Below are positions 1 to 8,439 of a stretch of 64,000 nucleotides of DNA, one piece after another. The position numbers were made by a program, and so were the translations under genes. The stretch spans positions 1 through 64,000 of the forward strand of contig CAZVVN010000004.1 of the NCBI GenBank assembly GCA_964630665.1. The letters run 5' to 3'. Source of the stretch: UBA9619 sp964630665 (GTDB taxonomy: Bacteria > Pseudomonadota > Gammaproteobacteria > Arenicellales > UBA868). The number at the start of each line of letters is the position of its first letter. Position 1 is the stretch's first letter. The notes under the pieces are model-generated. The model saw nothing but the letters and a program-made list of their open reading frames with translations, was not told the origin of the DNA and searched no databases.

Positions 1-1
1 C

Positions 2-79
2 ACACAATCGGATGATGTTGCCTGTATTCGGTTGAATCTGCGGTTCGTGCAGAACCACCCGGAAAAGCGGGGTGTGTAG
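2..79 (+). CDS. Possible 3' end of an unidentified gene entering from the left edge
   Basis: Frame 2 stays open for 25 codons from the window edge to a TAG at 77-79 and reads like protein (about 25 residues ending ...FVQNHPEKRGV). It would converge on hemJ, which ends at 171. The fragment is too short to assign a family. A short hairpin at 88-98 followed by GTTTT lies just after the stop and could help terminate it, but its stem is only 4 bp. Chance openness cannot be excluded. Confidence 0.3.
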   Translation, partial: TQSDDVACIRLNLRFVQNHPEKRGV

Positions 80-170
80 CCTTTCGAGCACGTCGTGCGT
101 TTTAACCGTTCAGCCCATCTTGGGTGAGAAGCCAGTCGACAATTAGTCCAGGTCGATCGATCATTCCGTG

Positions 171-590
171 TCAAAAGGGTTTAAACACTGCCAGCAGGAC
201 AGCGGCAACCAGGACCAGGACCGGAAACTCGTTGAACCAGCGATAAAAGACATGACTGTGAGTGTTTCGATCCTGCTGGAACCGGCTCACCATGTGGCCA
301 CACCACAGGTGGTAGGCGATCAGAACCAGGACCAGTGCCAGCTTGGCCCAGAGCCAGCCGCTGTCATCGCCGATTCCATAGCCTAACCAGAGCCACAGTC
401 CAAAACCGATCGTCAGGATACCGCCCGGAGTCGCGATGCCAAAATAAAGTTTGCGCTCCATGACCTTGAACTGCCCGGTGGTCGTCGGGTCTTCGGTCAT
501 GGCGTGGTAGACGAAAAGTCGCGGCAGGTAAAACAAACCGGCAAACCAGGTGACCATGAAGATGATGTGGAACGCCTTGACCCAAAGCAT
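171..590 (-). CDS. hemJ: Protoporphyrinogen IX oxidase HemJ
   Basis: HemJ is an inner-membrane haem-b protein that oxidises protoporphyrinogen IX to protoporphyrin IX, the penultimate haem step, in bacteria lacking HemG or HemY. The 139-residue product has the usual family length and about four hydrophobic segments. The N-terminal segment reads WVKAFHIIFMVTWFAGLFYLPRLFVYH, with the conserved helix-1 histidine and the RLFVYH motif; a GGILTIGFGLWLWL segment, a WLWAKLALVLVLIAYH segment and a C-terminal ...FNEFPVLVLVAAVLL helix follow. It lies downstream of hemW on the same strand, so two haem-related genes are adjacent, though about 160 bases separate them. Confidence 0.92.
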   Translation of the reverse strand: MLWVKAFHIIFMVTWFAGLFYLPRLFVYHAMTEDPTTTGQFKVMERKLYFGIATPGGILTIGFGLWLWLGYGIGDDSGWLWAKLALVLVLIAYHLWCGHMVSRFQQDRNTHSHVFYRWFNEFPVLVLVAAVLLAVFKPF

Positions 591-753
591 CGTAGTTGTC
601 GCCGCTAATAATTTTCGTGGGCGGGTGCTGGTGAGGTGCTTGCGCCCCGTCCAGTCACGCCTGAAGAATCGCCCCGATCACTTGAAAATGCTCTCGATAC
701 TCCACCAGCGACCAGGCCATCAAATGCACTTTGATCATACCACGCGGGTGGTG

Positions 754-1914
754 TCAGGCTGGCGTCGGCAGGAACAACCCGACCAGATCATCCAGGAAGC
801 GATAACCGAGTGTAGTTGCACAGACCTGGTCGTTCGTTATGTTCAATAGTCCGCGGTCTTTGGCCAGTTCGAAGGCGCTGCTGAGGCAGTGCCAGGATAG
901 CCCAGTACGCTGCTCGAACAAAGCCACAGAAAAGCCCTCTTTCAATCGCAGCGCATTCAACACGAACTCAAAGGCGAGTTCACTGCCGGTCACCGGGTGG
1001 GTCTCGGGTAGCAGCTTTCCGGTAACCACCGTTTCAATGTAGCGACGCGGGTGTTTTTCCCGCGCGTAGCGCCGTACACCATGCCGGTCAGTGATCTTGG
1101 CGTGTGCGCCAGCACCGATGCCAATGTAGTCCCCGAACTCCCAGTAGTTGAGGTTGTGTCGACAGCGATTAACGGGCCTGGAAAACGCGGAGACCTCATA
1201 GCGCTCGAATCCTGCTCCTGTCGCCCGCTCTTCCAGGGTACAACGGATCTGCCAGCAGGTTTCTTCATCAGGCAACGGCGGCGGCTCGGCAGCAAACTGT
1301 GTGTTCGGTTCGATGGTCAGCTGGTACAAGGACAGGTGTTCGGGCGAGAAGGCGATTGCCGATTCGATATCGTGCGCGGCGGCACTGGTGGACTGGCCGG
1401 GTAGACCGTGCATCAGGTCGATGTTGATCTGCTCGAAACCGGCATCTCGTGCAGCCATCACCGCCTGGCGGGACTGGCTTTCGTCGTGAATACGGCCAAG
1501 CGCTTTGAGCTGGGGGTCGCTGAAGCTCTGCAGTCCCAATGACAGCCGATTGACGCCGGCGTCCCGATAGGCTGCGAATCGCTTCGCATTAGCAGAGCCG
1601 GGGTTGGCCTCTAGGGTGATCTCGGCTTTGTCGGCAAGGCCGATCAACTTGTGGGTTGATTCGAGTACTGCGGCCACACTGTGTGCTGAGAACAGACTGG
1701 GCGTTCCCCCACCAAAGAAAACTGAACAAAGGGCTCTCCCGCCGGCTTGCAGAGCAGTGATTTCAAGGTCCTGCAGAAGCGCCTTTACATAATCTTCTTC
1801 CGGTAACACCTGACGCAGCGGGTGTGAGTTGAAATCGCAATAGGGACACTTTTGCTCGCACCAGGGCAGGTGCACATACAGCGACAGGGGTGGCAATAAT
1901 GGGTCAGGCAGCAC
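754..1914 (-). CDS. hemW: Radical SAM haem chaperone HemW (HemN-like)
   Basis: This 386-residue protein matches HemW, the radical-SAM-fold haem chaperone formerly called oxygen-independent coproporphyrinogen III oxidase-like. The N-terminal sequence LYVHLPWCEQKCPYCDFNSH carries the CxxxCxxC [4Fe-4S] motif with the HemW-type CPYCDFNS context (around residues 19-26). A GGGTPS SAM-binding motif follows near residue 69, then the LSLGLQSF and DLMHGLPGQ motifs of the radical SAM core. The C-terminal half holds the HemN-type cap domain. It sits 12 bp downstream of hslR on the same strand and is probably cotranscribed. The family is certain; whether the protein loads haem onto respiratory enzymes here is inferred. 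Confidence 0.94.
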   Translation of the reverse strand: MLPDPLLPPLSLYVHLPWCEQKCPYCDFNSHPLRQVLPEEDYVKALLQDLEITALQAGGRALCSVFFGGGTPSLFSAHSVAAVLESTHKLIGLADKAEITLEANPGSANAKRFAAYRDAGVNRLSLGLQSFSDPQLKALGRIHDESQSRQAVMAARDAGFEQINIDLMHGLPGQSTSAAAHDIESAIAFSPEHLSLYQLTIEPNTQFAAEPPPLPDEETCWQIRCTLEERATGAGFERYEVSAFSRPVNRCRHNLNYWEFGDYIGIGAGAHAKITDRHGVRRYAREKHPRRYIETVVTGKLLPETHPVTGSELAFEFVLNALRLKEGFSVALFEQRTGLSWHCLSSAFELAKDRGLLNITNDQVCATTLGYRFLDDLVGLFLPTPA

Positions 1915-1926
1915 GCTGCATTGCGG

Positions 1927-2340
1927 TCAGTGCTCGCGGTTTTGCAGTCGTTCAATCAATCGCCGGTCGCGCTTGCTAGGACGACCCTTCTGGATTCTGG
2001 TACTGCTGCGTTGAGCCTTCATCTGTTCCTGCAGGGTACGGCGAGCTTGAAGACTCTCGTCCGACTCGCGGTAGAGACCGGCTGCGATGGCTGGCCCGAC
2101 ACGCTTCTCGGTCAGCACAGTAACCTCGATCAGGTATCGAAACGCTGCTTTGCGGATCTGCAATTTGTCACCGGTACGAACGGTCTTGGCGGGTTTTGTC
2201 CGCTGCTCATTGATCAGGACCCGTCCTGAACGCACTGCATCGGCGGCGTTTTGCCGGGTCTTGAAAAACCGTGCCGACCATAGCCATCGGTCGAGACGGA
2301 CCCCGTCACTTTTTTCCATCAGCATTCCTTCCACAGCCAT
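1927..2340 (-). CDS. hslR: Ribosome-associated heat shock protein Hsp15 (S4 domain)
   Basis: The 137-residue protein has an S4 RNA-binding domain at its N-terminus (DGVRLDRWLWSARFFKTRQNA, then AVRSGRVLINEQRTKPAKTV) and a basic C-terminal tail rich in Arg and Lys. This is the architecture of Hsp15, which binds 50S subunits carrying stalled nascent tRNA and helps recycle them after heat shock. E. coli Hsp15 is 133 residues. An internal ATG five or seven codons downstream could be the true start. It is divergent from the outer membrane protein gene that begins about 30 bases away, so the two share a very short promoter region. Confidence 0.88.
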   Translation of the reverse strand: MAVEGMLMEKSDGVRLDRWLWSARFFKTRQNAADAVRSGRVLINEQRTKPAKTVRTGDKLQIRKAAFRYLIEVTVLTEKRVGPAIAAGLYRESDESLQARRTLQEQMKAQRSSTRIQKGRPSKRDRRLIERLQNREH

Positions 2341-2372
2341 GTCTGGCCGTCGAACTCAGACAAGGCTCGAAA

Positions 2373-3062
2373 ATGAGCGGTGATAAAATCAGTTGGTCGC
2401 TTTCCCACACCTGGCCATTGATGATTCGCTTGCTAATCGTACCACTGCTGTCGCTCAGCCTGATCATATCAGCACCACCGAGCCTGGCGTTGGGGGATTT
2501 CAACGGTGAAGCGGGCGGGTTCTGGTGGTTGGTCGACTCAGAGGACCTTTTCGATACCAGCCTCAATACCCAGGCAACCGGGGTCTATGCGAATCTCTGG
2601 TGGCGCCAGGCCTGGGGCATTCACAGTGCGCTTTACCGGGTCGATGAAGAAAAAGTGAACATGGCTCCTGACCAGCAACTGGTTGTGGACCTGGAGCGCC
2701 GGTTGCTGTCCGCGACCGACAACACCTATCTTGCTGCTGGATTGGGCTGGCAGAAGAACCGGTTCGGGAACGAGGGCAGCGCTTCGGGCCCGCGTGTATC
2801 AGCCGATGCCCGGATTGGTCTGTTAGGCGCACTGTATGTGTATGGCAGGGCCGGATGGGCTCCAGACCTGAACCATCTCGGGCGACGCGAGGACATTTCA
2901 TCGATCTCGGTTGAGACCGGGCTGGTACTGGATCCACTGCCTTTCCTGTCATTGCGCGCAGCGTACCGCTACCACATTACCGATTACACCGAGGTCACGA
3001 CCTCGACAGACTTGCGCGAATCCAGCTACGGCGTTCTCTTTGGTGGCGGTATCCACTGGTGA
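2373..3062 (+). CDS. Predicted outer membrane beta-barrel protein (YfaZ-like)
   Basis: A 229-residue protein with an N-terminal hydrophobic signal segment (IRLLIVPLLSLSLIISA) and a mature part of alternating aromatic and polar strands, ending in aromatic IHW as many Gram-negative barrels do. Motifs such as GEAGGFWWLV, AAGLGW, YVYGRAGWAPD and LSLRAAYRY give a layout like YfaZ-family outer membrane proteins, but the family call is by resemblance only. The ATG at 2373 has an AAGG about 7 bases upstream. An alternative ATG at 2421 sits directly before the signal sequence. The stop codon overlaps the GTG of the Nudix gene, suggesting translational coupling. Confidence 0.65.
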   Translation: MSGDKISWSLSHTWPLMIRLLIVPLLSLSLIISAPPSLALGDFNGEAGGFWWLVDSEDLFDTSLNTQATGVYANLWWRQAWGIHSALYRVDEEKVNMAPDQQLVVDLERRLLSATDNTYLAAGLGWQKNRFGNEGSASGPRVSADARIGLLGALYVYGRAGWAPDLNHLGRREDISSISVETGLVLDPLPFLSLRAAYRYHITDYTEVTTSTDLRESSYGVLFGGGIHW

Positions 3063-3649
3063 TCCCAGTGCAGGTCATCACTGACACACTGTCGCGGCAT
3101 CGGCCGTTGCTGGTTGAGCCATTGGAGGGTCACGCAGCCGTCGCGCTGATCGTTGATACCGCTCGCTCAACACAGGACCCAGAGATCGTCTTCATTGAAC
3201 GTGCAACCCATCAAGGCGATCCGTGGTCTGGCCATGTGGCCTTTCCCGGTGGCCGCTGCGAGTCCGAAGATCCGGGGCCTTCGGCCACGGCGATGCGCGA
3301 GACCCGCGAGGAGATCGGTGTCGATCTGTCCGCCGGGCATCTACTGGGGCGCCTTGATGATCTTCAGGGGCGCCGATCGCACCAGCTGGTCGTCTCCTGC
3401 TTTGTTTATGCCTTGAACGGAACCGGCCCTTTTCAACTCAACCACGAAGTGGCCGATGTCCTGGCATTGCCGGTATCGCGTCTGCTGGATCCGATCCACT
3501 GGACCGAAGTTCACTATCAGGCCTGGGGCGGTATGGTGTTCCCCGGGATCAATCTGGGTGAGGGTGACGAGCGGGTCATCTGGGGGTTGACGTACCGGTT
3601 CCTGGAACGGTTTTTCACCCTACTGGGGCACACGCTACCCAGATCGTGA
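3059..3649 (+). CDS. Nudix hydrolase, CoA pyrophosphatase-like (NudL type)
   Basis: This 196-residue protein contains a Nudix box of the CoA pyrophosphatase subfamily: HVAFPGGRCESEDPGPSATA followed directly by MRETREEIGV. The REx2EE glutamates bind the catalytic metal. The segment before it (PEIVFIERATHQGDPWSGHV) matches the UPF0035 sequence that precedes the box in NudL proteins. Members cleave CoA or its oxidised and acyl forms to phosphopantetheine and 3',5'-ADP; the substrate here is inferred from subfamily resemblance. The GTG start overlaps the stop of the preceding barrel gene, and a second GTG nine bases later is also possible. Confidence 0.82.
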   Translation: MIPVQVITDTLSRHRPLLVEPLEGHAAVALIVDTARSTQDPEIVFIERATHQGDPWSGHVAFPGGRCESEDPGPSATAMRETREEIGVDLSAGHLLGRLDDLQGRRSHQLVVSCFVYALNGTGPFQLNHEVADVLALPVSRLLDPIHWTEVHYQAWGGMVFPGINLGEGDERVIWGLTYRFLERFFTLLGHTLPRS

Positions 3650-3757
3650 CTGCGCGCAAGATTGTTTTGTCGGATCTGCCCACGATCCTTCGGTTCTCAC
3701 CTGGCGAGGACTGTTAACATCAGTGCCCATGACGATCGCACGCAGGCTCAATCTCTC

Positions 3758-4486
3758 ATGAACAGGGTCGCTGGACGCTCTACGGACCAGATGCGACCGG
3801 TGCGTTTTACCCGCGGATTCACGCGCCATGCTGAAGGGTCGGTACTGGTGGAATTCGGCGAGACTCGGGTGCTGTGCACGGCAAGTGTCGAAGGGTCCGT
3901 GCCGCCGTTTCTTCGCGGCCGCGGCCGCGGCTGGGTAACGGCCGAGTACGGTATGTTGCCAAGATCCACCAATACCCGCACCGCGCGGGAGGCTGCCCGT
4001 GGCCGCCAGGGGGGGCGGACGCTTGAGATTCAGCGCTTGATCGGCCGGTCTTTGCGGGCTGCCGTGGATCTCAAGTTGCTGGGGGAAAGAACAGTGACGC
4101 TGGACTGCGACGTCTTGCAGGCTGACGGGGGAACCCGTACGGCGGCCATCACCGGTGGCTGGGTGGCGCTGGCCGATGCACTTGATTACCTGGTCCAGAC
4201 AGGCGAGTTATCCGCCTCACCCCTGGAAGGGCAAGTGGCCTCGGTTTCCGCCGGCATCGTCAATGGTGTTGCACTGCTGGACCTGGACTACCTTGAGGAC
4301 AGCACGGCCGACACCGACATGAACTTTGTGATGGACGACAAAGGACACTTCATCGAAGTCCAGGGCACTGCGGAGCGCACACCCTTCACCGATGACCAGA
4401 TGCAGGCCATGGTCGCCCTGGCAGGTAAGGGGATCGATAAACTGACCGAACTGCAGAGCAGGGTGCGCGAGGTACCGCTACCTTGA
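3758..4486 (+). CDS. rph: Ribonuclease PH
   Basis: RNase PH is a phosphorolytic 3'-5' exoribonuclease that trims tRNA 3' ends. The 242-residue product aligns closely with the E. coli enzyme: VRFTRGFTRHAEGSVLVEFG, ITAEYGMLPRST-like WVTAEYGMLPRST, the phosphate-binding arginines in RTAREAARGRQGGRTLEIQR, CDVLQADGGTRTA, and the EVQGTAE loop. I chose the ATG at 3758 because it gives the family-typical start (MNRVAGRSTDQMRPVRFTRG); the frame stays open further upstream without conserved sequence. Its stop overlaps the TTG start of rdgB by 4 bp (TTGA), so the two are very likely translated together. Confidence 0.95.
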   Translation: MNRVAGRSTDQMRPVRFTRGFTRHAEGSVLVEFGETRVLCTASVEGSVPPFLRGRGRGWVTAEYGMLPRSTNTRTAREAARGRQGGRTLEIQRLIGRSLRAAVDLKLLGERTVTLDCDVLQADGGTRTAAITGGWVALADALDYLVQTGELSASPLEGQVASVSAGIVNGVALLDLDYLEDSTADTDMNFVMDDKGHFIEVQGTAERTPFTDDQMQAMVALAGKGIDKLTELQSRVREVPLP

Positions 4487-5085
4487 ACCGGCGGATTGTC
4501 CTGGCCTCAAACAATCGCGGTAAGTTGGCCGAACTCCAGTCACTGCTGAGTGATACGGACATCGAATTCGTGCCGCAGGCCGTGCACGATGTGCCGGAGG
4601 CGGCGGAAACCGGTCTGACGTTTGTCGAGAACGCAATCATCAAGGCCAGAAACGCGAGCCGCTTCACCGGCCTGCCGGCAATCGCTGACGACTCCGGGAT
4701 AGAGGTCGACCATCTGGATGGCGAGCCGGGGATTCGCTCGGCCCGCTACGCGGGTGAAAACGCAACTGATGAGGACAATCTGCATAAGCTGCTGCGCAAA
4801 CTCGACGGTGTCGCAGCACCGGAGCGCCGGGCCCGCTTTCGCTGCGAAATCGTCTGGCTACGTCACGAGTATGATCCTTCGCCAGTGATCTGCAGCGGGA
4901 CCTGGGCTGGGTGTATCGCAACCGAGCCCCGTGGTGAAAATGGCTTCGGCTATGATCCGGTATTTCTGTTTGCCGGTGGAGAGCAAACAACTGCAGAACT
5001 TGATCCGGCAAGCAAAAACAGCCGCAGCCATCGTGGCCAGGCGCTGGCAAAGTTGGTGAAGGTGCTGCGTGACGAGCCGGTCTAA
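4483..5085 (+). CDS. rdgB: dITP/XTP pyrophosphatase (RdgB/HAM1 family)
   Basis: RdgB hydrolyses non-canonical purine nucleoside triphosphates (dITP, XTP, ITP) to monophosphates, keeping deaminated bases out of DNA and RNA. The 200-residue protein shows the family signatures: the N-terminal SNNRGKLAELQSLL, TFVENAIIKARNASRFTGLP, ADDSGIEVDHLDGEPGIRSA with the catalytic Asp, RGENGFGYDPVF, and the C-terminal SHRGQALAKL. It starts with TTG and overlaps the rph stop codon. The rph-rdgB adjacency is well known in proteobacteria. Confidence 0.95.
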   Translation: MNRRIVLASNNRGKLAELQSLLSDTDIEFVPQAVHDVPEAAETGLTFVENAIIKARNASRFTGLPAIADDSGIEVDHLDGEPGIRSARYAGENATDEDNLHKLLRKLDGVAAPERRARFRCEIVWLRHEYDPSPVICSGTWAGCIATEPRGENGFGYDPVFLFAGGEQTTAELDPASKNSRSHRGQALAKLVKVLRDEPV

Positions 5086-5127
5086 CGGAGTTTAACCAGG
5101 GAGTAAGAACGACCACAGAGCTATACA

Positions 5128-5874
5128 ATGAAAAAACTGGTACTCATCAGACACGGGCAGAGCACCTGGAATCTGGACAACCGTTTCACCGGCTGGATGG
5201 ACGTTGACCTTTCGGATCGTGGAGTTAAAGAAGCCCGCAAAGCCGGCTGCACGCTGCGAGAGAACGGTTTCCGGTTTGATCTTGCCATGACGTCCTTCCT
5301 CAAGCGTTCGATCCGGACGCTGTGGCTGATTCAGGAGGAAATGGACCAGATGTATCTTCCGGTGCAGACTGACTGGCGACTGAATGAACGGCACTACGGT
5401 GCTTTGCAGGGGTTGAACAAGCAGGAAACCGCCGAGAAGCACGGTGCTGAGCAGGTACTGAAATGGCGCCGAGGCTACGCAGTGCGACCACCGGCTCTAT
5501 CGGCGGACGATCCGACACACCCATCAGCAGACCCGCGTTATAACGGTTTTACGGATCTGCCTGCTACCGAGTCACTGGCCGATACTCTTGTTCGGGTACA
5601 GCAATGGTGGGATGAGGTACTGTTGCCGCAACTGCACAAGGGCAGCAGAATTCTGATTGTTGCCCACGGTAACAGCCTGCGGGCAATGGTCAAGTTTCTT
5701 GACGGTATGTCCGAGGAGGACATCCTGCAGCTCAACATCCCGACCGGTATCCCAATGGTCTATGAGTTTCAGGACAACCTCACAGTGAAGGGCCGCTCTT
5801 ATCTGGCCGATGACGACGCCCTTGCGGCCGCAGTCAATGAGGTGCGCAACCAGGCCTCGGTCGTCGAGAGCTGA
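5128..5874 (+). CDS. gpmA: 2,3-bisphosphoglycerate-dependent phosphoglycerate mutase
   Basis: GpmA interconverts 3- and 2-phosphoglycerate in glycolysis using a phosphohistidine intermediate. The 248-residue product has the histidine phosphatase motif LIRHGQSTWN (His9 is the phosphorylated residue), followed by NRFTGWMDVDLSDRG, ERHYGALQGLNK, the lid segment PPALSADDPTHPS and the second catalytic His in VAHGNSLRAMVK. Length and motifs match the cofactor-dependent class. It follows rdgB by 42 bases on the same strand. The antiporter gene converges on it from the right; no strong terminator was found between them. Confidence 0.96.
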   Translation: MKKLVLIRHGQSTWNLDNRFTGWMDVDLSDRGVKEARKAGCTLRENGFRFDLAMTSFLKRSIRTLWLIQEEMDQMYLPVQTDWRLNERHYGALQGLNKQETAEKHGAEQVLKWRRGYAVRPPALSADDPTHPSADPRYNGFTDLPATESLADTLVRVQQWWDEVLLPQLHKGSRILIVAHGNSLRAMVKFLDGMSEEDILQLNIPTGIPMVYEFQDNLTVKGRSYLADDDALAAAVNEVRNQASVVES

Positions 5875-5994
5875 GATCTCGAGTCAGGCCGAACACAGCC
5901 GAATCTACTGTGGTAGTTTGATCTGGGAACTACCCATCGGGGTGATTGAGGCAGATGAGGAATCTCGACACACCTGGTCTGACAGAGCAAGCGT

Positions 5995-7149
5995 TCAGTC
6001 TCGGCGCAGGCGATCAGACAGGGCGATGGGTGTCGGATAACGCATGACCACAACGTAAGAAGAAACCACAAACGTGATGACTGTTGCCAGCTGCACGGTA
6101 GTGGCGGCGTCCAGACTGATCAGTTCACCCTGCAGCGCCACCATGATCAGAAGCAGCGAGAACTCACTCAATTGTCCCAGTCGCACGCCCGCCTCTGAAG
6201 CCAGGGCAGGGCTTTCCCCGGCTGACCTGAACAGTCCATGATAGATCAGGGGTTTGATGATCACCACAGCCGCTGCCAGTACTAGTGCCGGTAACCAGAC
6301 CCGTCCGACCGAGCTGAAATCCAGGCTCGCACCCAGGGCAAAGAAGAACATGATCAGAAAAAAATCTCTGAGCGGCCTGAGACTCTCCGCGATATAGGGT
6401 GCGATCGGGCTGTTGGCAATCGTCACACCGGCGATGAACGCACCCATCTCGTAGGACAAACCCAGAAAATTTGCCAGTTGGGCCAGGCCAAGACACCAGC
6501 CGAGTGTAAGCAGGAAGACATATTCGCCTATCTTGTCGAACTTCCGGAACAGGGTCCGTAACAGCCAGCGTTCACCAGCGAGGCCGCCCAGCAACAGCAG
6601 CGGAAGCGCCAGCACCAGAAGACCGAACCGGTGCAGGCCCAGCCCGTCGCCGGAGATCCCGTGCAGGATGAGCAGGGCTGTTATGGCGAAGAGATCCTGC
6701 AGTAACAAAATGCTGATCATCACTTCGCCGGTGTGGCGGTGGTGCAGGACAGTGGTCGGCAGCAGCTTGAGGCTGATGATGGTGCTGGAGAAGGTGGTTG
6801 CCAGACCCACTATGAGGCAGTCGTCCCGATGCATACCGAATGCTGCCGCGATCCCGAATCCAAGCACGCCGAAGAGCAGCGTGCTGGCAATCATGACCAC
6901 GGTGGCTTCTTTCAGCAGCTGGAGCAACTTTTTCGGATACAGGTCCAGCCCGAGAAGAAACAACAAAAAGATGATCCCAACGTGCGCTATGTCCTCGATA
7001 AGCTGTGGATCGTCGACCATCCCGAACCCGGCTGGTCCAACGATAGCACCCAACAGGATGTACGCCATCAGAAGAGACTGGCGAGCGTACAGAGCAACTG
7101 TTGCCAGGACGGCTGCCCCGGTGAAGATCAGGAATATCGAGAACATCAT
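5995..7149 (-). CDS. Cation:proton antiporter, CPA2 (Kef-type) membrane domain
   Basis: The 384-residue protein is almost entirely hydrophobic, with about 12 predicted membrane segments typical of the CPA2 sodium/hydrogen exchanger family. Early motifs include LLMAYILLGAIVGPAGFGMV, HVGIIFLLFLLGLDLYPKKL and SSTIISLKLLP; the later YEMGAFIAGVTIANSP carries the conserved acidic region of the transport core. It lacks the C-terminal TrkA-N/RCK domain of full Kef proteins, so it resembles the short KefB/RosB-like antiporters. The ATG at 7149 is preferred to an upstream GTG because it directly precedes the first membrane helix. Substrate ion (K+ or Na+) is unknown. Confidence 0.82.
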   Translation of the reverse strand: MMFSIFLIFTGAAVLATVALYARQSLLMAYILLGAIVGPAGFGMVDDPQLIEDIAHVGIIFLLFLLGLDLYPKKLLQLLKEATVVMIASTLLFGVLGFGIAAAFGMHRDDCLIVGLATTFSSTIISLKLLPTTVLHHRHTGEVMISILLLQDLFAITALLILHGISGDGLGLHRFGLLVLALPLLLLGGLAGERWLLRTLFRKFDKIGEYVFLLTLGWCLGLAQLANFLGLSYEMGAFIAGVTIANSPIAPYIAESLRPLRDFFLIMFFFALGASLDFSSVGRVWLPALVLAAAVVIIKPLIYHGLFRSAGESPALASEAGVRLGQLSEFSLLLIMVALQGELISLDAATTVQLATVITFVVSSYVVVMRYPTPIALSDRLRRD

Positions 7150-7209
7150 GACATGGGGTGCGCCCACCGCTGGTGGACTCTGCCCCGGCCCGGTTGCCGG
7201 GGAAAGATC

Positions 7210-7800
7210 TCAGCTGGGAAAGTAATCAGGCTCTTGGCCGCTCTTCCACTTGATGTTGCAGCCCATGCTCGGGATCTGGTTTGCTGTGATCGCCTGTCCA
7301 CCGAGCACCTCGTCAGTGGCAGCCCTTAGTGCATGGCCGTCAATCGGCGCGTCATTGTTCGGTCGGCTGGCATCATACTGGCCTCGGTACACGAGTCTGA
7401 GAGCGTCGTCGTAGAGAAAAAAATCCGGTGTACACGCAGCCCGATAGGCTTTGGCCACATCCTGAGCCTCGTCGTGCAGGTACGGAAACAGAAAGCCGTG
7501 TCCAACTGCCTCGGCTGTCATTTTTTCAGGACCATCATCGGGATGGGTGGTCACATCGTTGGAACAGATAGCGACGACGCCAAGACCTCTGTCCTGGTAC
7601 TCCGCAGCAAAGACAGAAAAACTTTCGCGGATGTGAATCACGTAAGGGCAGTGGTTGCAGATGAACGCAACCAGCAGAGCAGGCGAACCGGCAAAGTCTT
7701 CCAGCGAAACAACCGGCTTTCCTGCATTAGGGTTGGTGTTCGGCAGACTGAAAGACGGGGCGAGTGACCCCAGTTCCTCCATAATCGACGAAAAGGCCAT
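7210..7800 (-). CDS. Thioredoxin-fold family protein (AhpC/TSA-like)
   Basis: A 196-residue protein of the redoxin-type thioredoxin family. The N-terminal LGSLAPSFSLPNTN, a CNHCPYV active-site-like motif (C48 and C51) and the C-terminal SMGCNIKWK sequence are characteristic of a widespread but poorly characterised group annotated as thioredoxin family proteins. No signal peptide is visible, so it is probably cytoplasmic. Its function is likely thiol redox or peroxide related, but the substrate is not known. It lies upstream of the antiporter on the same strand, and its start is divergent from moaC across 138 bases. Confidence 0.8.
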   Translation of the reverse strand: MAFSSIMEELGSLAPSFSLPNTNPNAGKPVVSLEDFAGSPALLVAFICNHCPYVIHIRESFSVFAAEYQDRGLGVVAICSNDVTTHPDDGPEKMTAEAVGHGFLFPYLHDEAQDVAKAYRAACTPDFFLYDDALRLVYRGQYDASRPNNDAPIDGHALRAATDEVLGGQAITANQIPSMGCNIKWKSGQEPDYFPS

Positions 7801-7938
7801 GCCTGAGAACTCCAGAATTTGGGCAATTTAAACAGCCTTATTTTATCACGGCTGAACCAGATCTTGAGCGACAGCAAAGACTCATCGGCAGGAAAATCGC
7901 TACAATAGCCGGCCGTTTGAATTTGAGTGGAAAGACCC

Positions 7939-8439
7939 GTGCCACATAGCCAGAAACTGACACACATCAACCAGCGCGGTGAGGCGCAGATGGTCGATGT
8001 TGGCGGCAAGGCAGTCACCGAACGCCTGGCGGTCGCCGAAGGGCAGATCACTATGCAGGCCAAGACATTGCAGATGATCACCCAGGGTTCCCATGCCAAG
8101 GGGGATGTTCTGTCGGTGGCCCGGGTGGCAGGGATCATGGCCGCCAAACGCACTGCCGAGCTAGTGCCGTTGTGTCACCCGTTGTCGCTGACCCGGGTCG
8201 AGGTGACATTCGAACTGGATGAGGAAAACGCCACTGTCCATTGCCAGGCCACAGCCCAGACAAGGGAACGAACTGGTGTCGAGATGGAAGCACTGATGGC
8301 AGTGCAGGTCGGCTTGCTGACAATTTATGACATGTGTAAGGCGGTTGACCGGGCCATGGCCATCCACGCCGTACGTCTGCTGGAGAAATCTGGTGGCAAG
8401 TCGGGGCACTGGAAGCGAGAAAATGAACAGCCAGACTGA
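7939..8439 (+). CDS. moaC: Cyclic pyranopterin monophosphate synthase MoaC
   Basis: MoaC converts the MoaA product 3',8-cyclo-GTP to cyclic pyranopterin monophosphate, the first stable Moco intermediate. The sequence shows the family core: MVDVGGKAVTERLAVAEG, GDVLSVARVAGIMAAKRTAELVPLCHPL, ARERTGVEMEALMAV-like QTRERTGVEMEALMAVQVGLL, and TIYDMCKAVDRAM. The GTG at 7939 is chosen because a GGAAAG lies 4-9 bases upstream; an in-frame GTG at 7927 would add four residues. The gene overlaps moeA by 17 bp. No moaA is present in the window. Confidence 0.95.
   Translation: MPHSQKLTHINQRGEAQMVDVGGKAVTERLAVAEGQITMQAKTLQMITQGSHAKGDVLSVARVAGIMAAKRTAELVPLCHPLSLTRVEVTFELDEENATVHCQATAQTRERTGVEMEALMAVQVGLLTIYDMCKAVDRAMAIHAVRLLEKSGGKSGHWKRENEQPD

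Noticed and set aside
88..105. Short hairpin with GTTTT near the left edge, possible terminator
   Set aside because: The stem is only 4 bp around a 3-base loop, too weak to call.
754..754. Inverted repeat ACCAC/GTGGT at 739-752 near the hemW stop
   Set aside because: No T-run follows on the minus strand, and the stem is only 5 bp.
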